This document shows, piece after piece, positions 61,774-64,000 of a stretch of 64,000 bases of DNA. Position 1 is the first letter of the stretch. Each line of letters starts with the position of its first letter. The position numbers and the translations under genes are program-made. Origin of the DNA: Psychrobacter sp. 72-O-c (GTDB taxonomy: Bacteria; Pseudomonadota; Gammaproteobacteria; Pseudomonadales; Moraxellaceae); NCBI RefSeq assembly GCF_904846605.1, contig NZ_CAJHBI010000017.1:1-64000 (forward strand), in the 5' to 3' direction. The notes beneath the pieces are model-generated. The model saw only the letters and a list, made by a program, of their open reading frames with translations, had not been told where the DNA came from and did not search any database.

Positions 61774-62154
61774 GAAAAACTATAAAAGGTACTTATGCGC
61801 GTTATTCAGTTTGATATCGCACAGTCTCTTTTATTTTGAATCGACTATATAACGATATCAACAAACCTGTCAGCACTAAAATCTATCTAGTGCTAAGCCT
61901 CAAGTTTTTTTGCCGCCACTCCATAACAAAAGCGTAAGTTTGACTGCCGATTGAGTGAAGCTATCACGCAAAATAATACTGCCACACCCTGCAATATTGT
62001 TCTTTATCATCTGCTAAAAACTATAGAGCCCACGGAAAACATTTGTAGGACCAATAATTTTACTATAAGTTACAAACAAGTACTTAACTCAAATACCTAG
62101 TAACATGTTTTAACTAAAATTTTATTTATTGGCCCGTAGACGGGTCTTACCTAC
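61774..62154. other. Intergenic region before the BASS-family gene
   Basis: About 380 nt of AT-rich DNA with no gene, no clear terminator after the YbjQ pair and no convincing promoter. The Shine-Dalgarno before the next gene is weak. Confidence 0.5.
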
Positions 62155-63081
62155 ATGGATGTAGTTATGGAAAGTGTTCAGCTAGTCACCTTAGTAAATT
62201 CAGTAGTTATTCCCATTTGTCTATTTTTGATTATGATGGGAATGGGTTTATCCCTTGTTACAAACGATTTTAAACGCGTTGCAAAATATCCTAAAGCAGT
62301 GGGTATTGGTTTAACCAATCAGTTGATCATGTTACCGATCATTGGTTTTGCATTAGCTAACATCATGCCATTACGACCTGAATATGCGGTAGGTGTTATG
62401 CTTCTAGTGTTGTGTCCGGGCGGCACTACTTCTAATTTATTCACATATCTAGCCAAAGGTGATGTTGCGCTTTCGGTGACTATGACCGCGATTGCTAGTG
62501 TTATAACCGTCTTTACTATTCCTATTGTTCTGAGCTTTTCATTGATTTATTTTATGGGCACAGGTAGCGAATTCCAATTACCTATCATCAAAACAATGGT
62601 CTCCTTAGTAGTAATTACCATTGTGCCTATTAGTATCGGCATGTTGATTAGACGCTTTGCACCTAGAGTAGCTGATAGCTCACAAGTACTAGTGTCTAGA
62701 TTCGGCGTTACATTTTTGACCTTCTTGGTTGTTTTTTTGGTCTATGTCCAAAGAGATATCGTCGTTGCTGCCTTCATCGAAACCGGACCTGTATCATTAC
62801 TCCTAAACGTCTCAACTATGGCGCTTGGTTATCTTTCAAGTAAGGTGTTCGGCTTAAACTTAGCACAAAGAACTTCAATTACTATGGAAGTGGGCTTACA
62901 GAACAGTACGCTATCGATATTTATGGCATTAACCTTACTGTCCAACTATGACATGTCAATGACCCCAGCTATCTATACTTTAGTGATGTTCTTTACTGCC
63001 GGGATCTTAGTAAAAATATTCAGCGGTAAGCATAAGAAAGCTCAAATCGAGCGTGATACTTTGGCGGCACGCGCGCTCTAA
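62155..63081 (+). CDS. Bile acid:sodium symporter family transporter
   Basis: The 308-residue protein is an integral membrane carrier with eight to nine helices and BASS-family motifs: VLCPGGTTSNLFTYLAKGD (unwound-helix/sodium site) and ITMEVGLQNSTLSIFMA. In bacteria such carriers move varied organic anions with sodium; the substrate is unknown here. A second in-frame ATG four codons later (62167) is equally possible, as neither has a strong Shine-Dalgarno. Confidence 0.88.
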   Translation: MDVVMESVQLVTLVNSVVIPICLFLIMMGMGLSLVTNDFKRVAKYPKAVGIGLTNQLIMLPIIGFALANIMPLRPEYAVGVMLLVLCPGGTTSNLFTYLAKGDVALSVTMTAIASVITVFTIPIVLSFSLIYFMGTGSEFQLPIIKTMVSLVVITIVPISIGMLIRRFAPRVADSSQVLVSRFGVTFLTFLVVFLVYVQRDIVVAAFIETGPVSLLLNVSTMALGYLSSKVFGLNLAQRTSITMEVGLQNSTLSIFMALTLLSNYDMSMTPAIYTLVMFFTAGILVKIFSGKHKKAQIERDTLAARAL

Positions 63082-63262
63082 ACACTGATCAAGCATAAAC
63101 GTCATTCCATAATAAACGCATCATCTCGGCGTTTGTTATGGTATACATCTTTAATGTTTGCTAAAGCACCTCTGATATCACGCCCTTTTTGCATAAATGT
63201 CTTTTGCATTAAGTAACTATCACGTAATTAAAAGCCACGCATTAACGCTAGCGAGCATTTAT

Positions 63263-64000
63263 TCACGTTGTTTTGTCATTCTTATCCTCCTTGGTTTGTT
63301 GTTTAACCTTTTTGATTTCAAACAAAAAAGTTCGATTTTTGAGTACCGCCACAAACACCACCCCTCCAATCGTGTTGCCCACCAGCACCACCACCAAAAA
63401 CCATAAATAAACTATCAAGCTGACCGTATTGCCATACAGCAAGGCAGAAAATACCTCAATATTGCCCACGATACTGTGATGTAATCCCAAAAATCCAATA
63501 CTACCTGTAATCAGTGATATCAGCACAATACGGCTAAGAGTATCGCGCGCAGAAGTCACTAGCCACGCCGCTATGCCCATCAACCAGCCCGCTAAGATTG
63601 AGCTGCCAAAAATGACCCACCATTCATAGCCCAAAACATGCTGTGCATAAGCATCAACATCTGCAACGCTGAACAACTTCATATTAATACCTAAGCCAAT
63701 CATCAGCGCTGCAAACAGACAGCCGCCGACGATATTACCGGCAATGACAATACCCCACAGGCGCAGCAGCTTACTGACTGGTTCGATTCTATTGAGGACA
63801 GGTAAGCTTAAAAGGGAAGTCTGCTCTGTAAAAAGTAACGACTGACCAATGACGACGATAATAAAGCCTAGTGGATAGAGCAGTGATGCTAAAACGATGG
63901 CGTATTGATTGGGTAGCACGTCGCTGAGCAGTGCAAATGCCGTTAAAATCATAAACAAGCTGATACCAATCTCAAGTCCTGCGGTAAAAGCGCTGGTAAA
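63263..64000 (-). CDS. Formate/nitrite transporter family protein, 5' end outside the window
   Basis: The frame runs off the right edge, so the start lies beyond 64000; TTG 63958 is not the real start because codons upstream encode the family's first helices (AFTAGLEIGISLF). The visible 245 residues give five to six membrane helices with GNIVGG and GNTIGG motifs, typical of FNT pentameric channels (FocA/NirC/YfdC type). The C-terminal tail is Lys-rich. The transported ion cannot be decided. The 63082-63262 gap to the BASS gene shows nothing else. Confidence 0.85.
   Translation of the reverse strand, partial: FTSAFTAGLEIGISLFMILTAFALLSDVLPNQYAIVLASLLYPLGFIIVVIGQSLLFTEQTSLLSLPVLNRIEPVSKLLRLWGIVIAGNIVGGCLFAALMIGLGINMKLFSVADVDAYAQHVLGYEWWVIFGSSILAGWLMGIAAWLVTSARDTLSRIVLISLITGSIGFLGLHHSIVGNIEVFSALLYGNTVSLIVYLWFLVVVLVGNTIGGVVFVAVLKNRTFLFEIKKVKQQTKEDKNDKTT

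Noticed and set aside
54362-62149. 13-mer TAGACGGGTCTTA occurring at 54362-54374 and 62137-62149
   Set aside because: In a 64-kb window, chance sharing of some 13-mers is expected, and the two contexts are unrelated.

Overview
The window reads as a chromosomal segment of a Moraxellaceae gammaproteobacterium, most likely Psychrobacter. The reasons are the protein sequences (EF-Tu, RpoB, GltB, tandem FadD), the moderate GC content by eye, and gene orders shared with Acinetobacter and Pseudomonas: tuf / tRNA-Trp-secE-nusG-rplKAJL-rpoBC, and mrcA divergent from pilMNOPQ followed by aroK-aroB-SPOR gene-gltB-gltD. I see no phage, insertion sequence, CRISPR array or genomic island; the DNA looks like vertically inherited core genome.

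Layout. 1-14050: the translation and transcription block, with the end of tuf, its terminator, a promoter and tRNA-Trp, secE, nusG, four 50S protein genes, rpoB and rpoC. The rplA-rplJ gap (about 520 nt) and the rplL-rpoB gap (about 700 nt) are long; the second carries two terminator-like hairpins and a set of palindromes, so rpoBC expression is probably partly uncoupled from rplJL. 14180-26396: a DUF6586-type gene, penicillin-binding protein 1A, the type IV pilus inner-membrane/secretin operon pilMNOPQ, the shikimate genes aroK and aroB, and a membrane protein with a SPOR-like domain. 26463-33221: a possible small membrane ORF, then glutamate synthase gltB and gltD, each preceded by the same 12-nt motif.

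33284-42215: a FUSC-type membrane protein, a polyamine-binding-type lipoprotein, a short-chain dehydrogenase, a small membrane protein, a HAD phosphatase, a (6-4) photolyase/cryptochrome-like protein in which all four expected Fe-S ligand positions are replaced, and parC. 42843-51645: a YfbK-like vWA lipoprotein, two tandem long-chain acyl-CoA ligases, RNase PH, a two-helix membrane protein and a secreted NlpC/P60-like protein. 51765-57563 (mostly minus strand): hemJ, bioB, an SCP2-domain protein, a membrane protein, a DUF368 (PopT-type) undecaprenyl-phosphate transporter and serB. 58038-64000: a YtjB/SMP-like membrane protein divergent from serB, a small acidic protein, a YgfB/UPF0149 protein, two adjacent YbjQ-family proteins, a bile-acid:sodium-symporter-family carrier and the 3' part of a formate/nitrite transporter gene that runs off the window.

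No clear new multi-gene system is visible. The most unusual items are the cluster-less photolyase homologue, the regulatory architecture between rplL and rpoB, the shared motif and hairpin of gltB/gltD, and a recurring pattern of short (11-16 bp) tandem repeats just upstream of or between genes (FUSC gene, bioB, serB/smp, end of mrcA) and inside rpoB.
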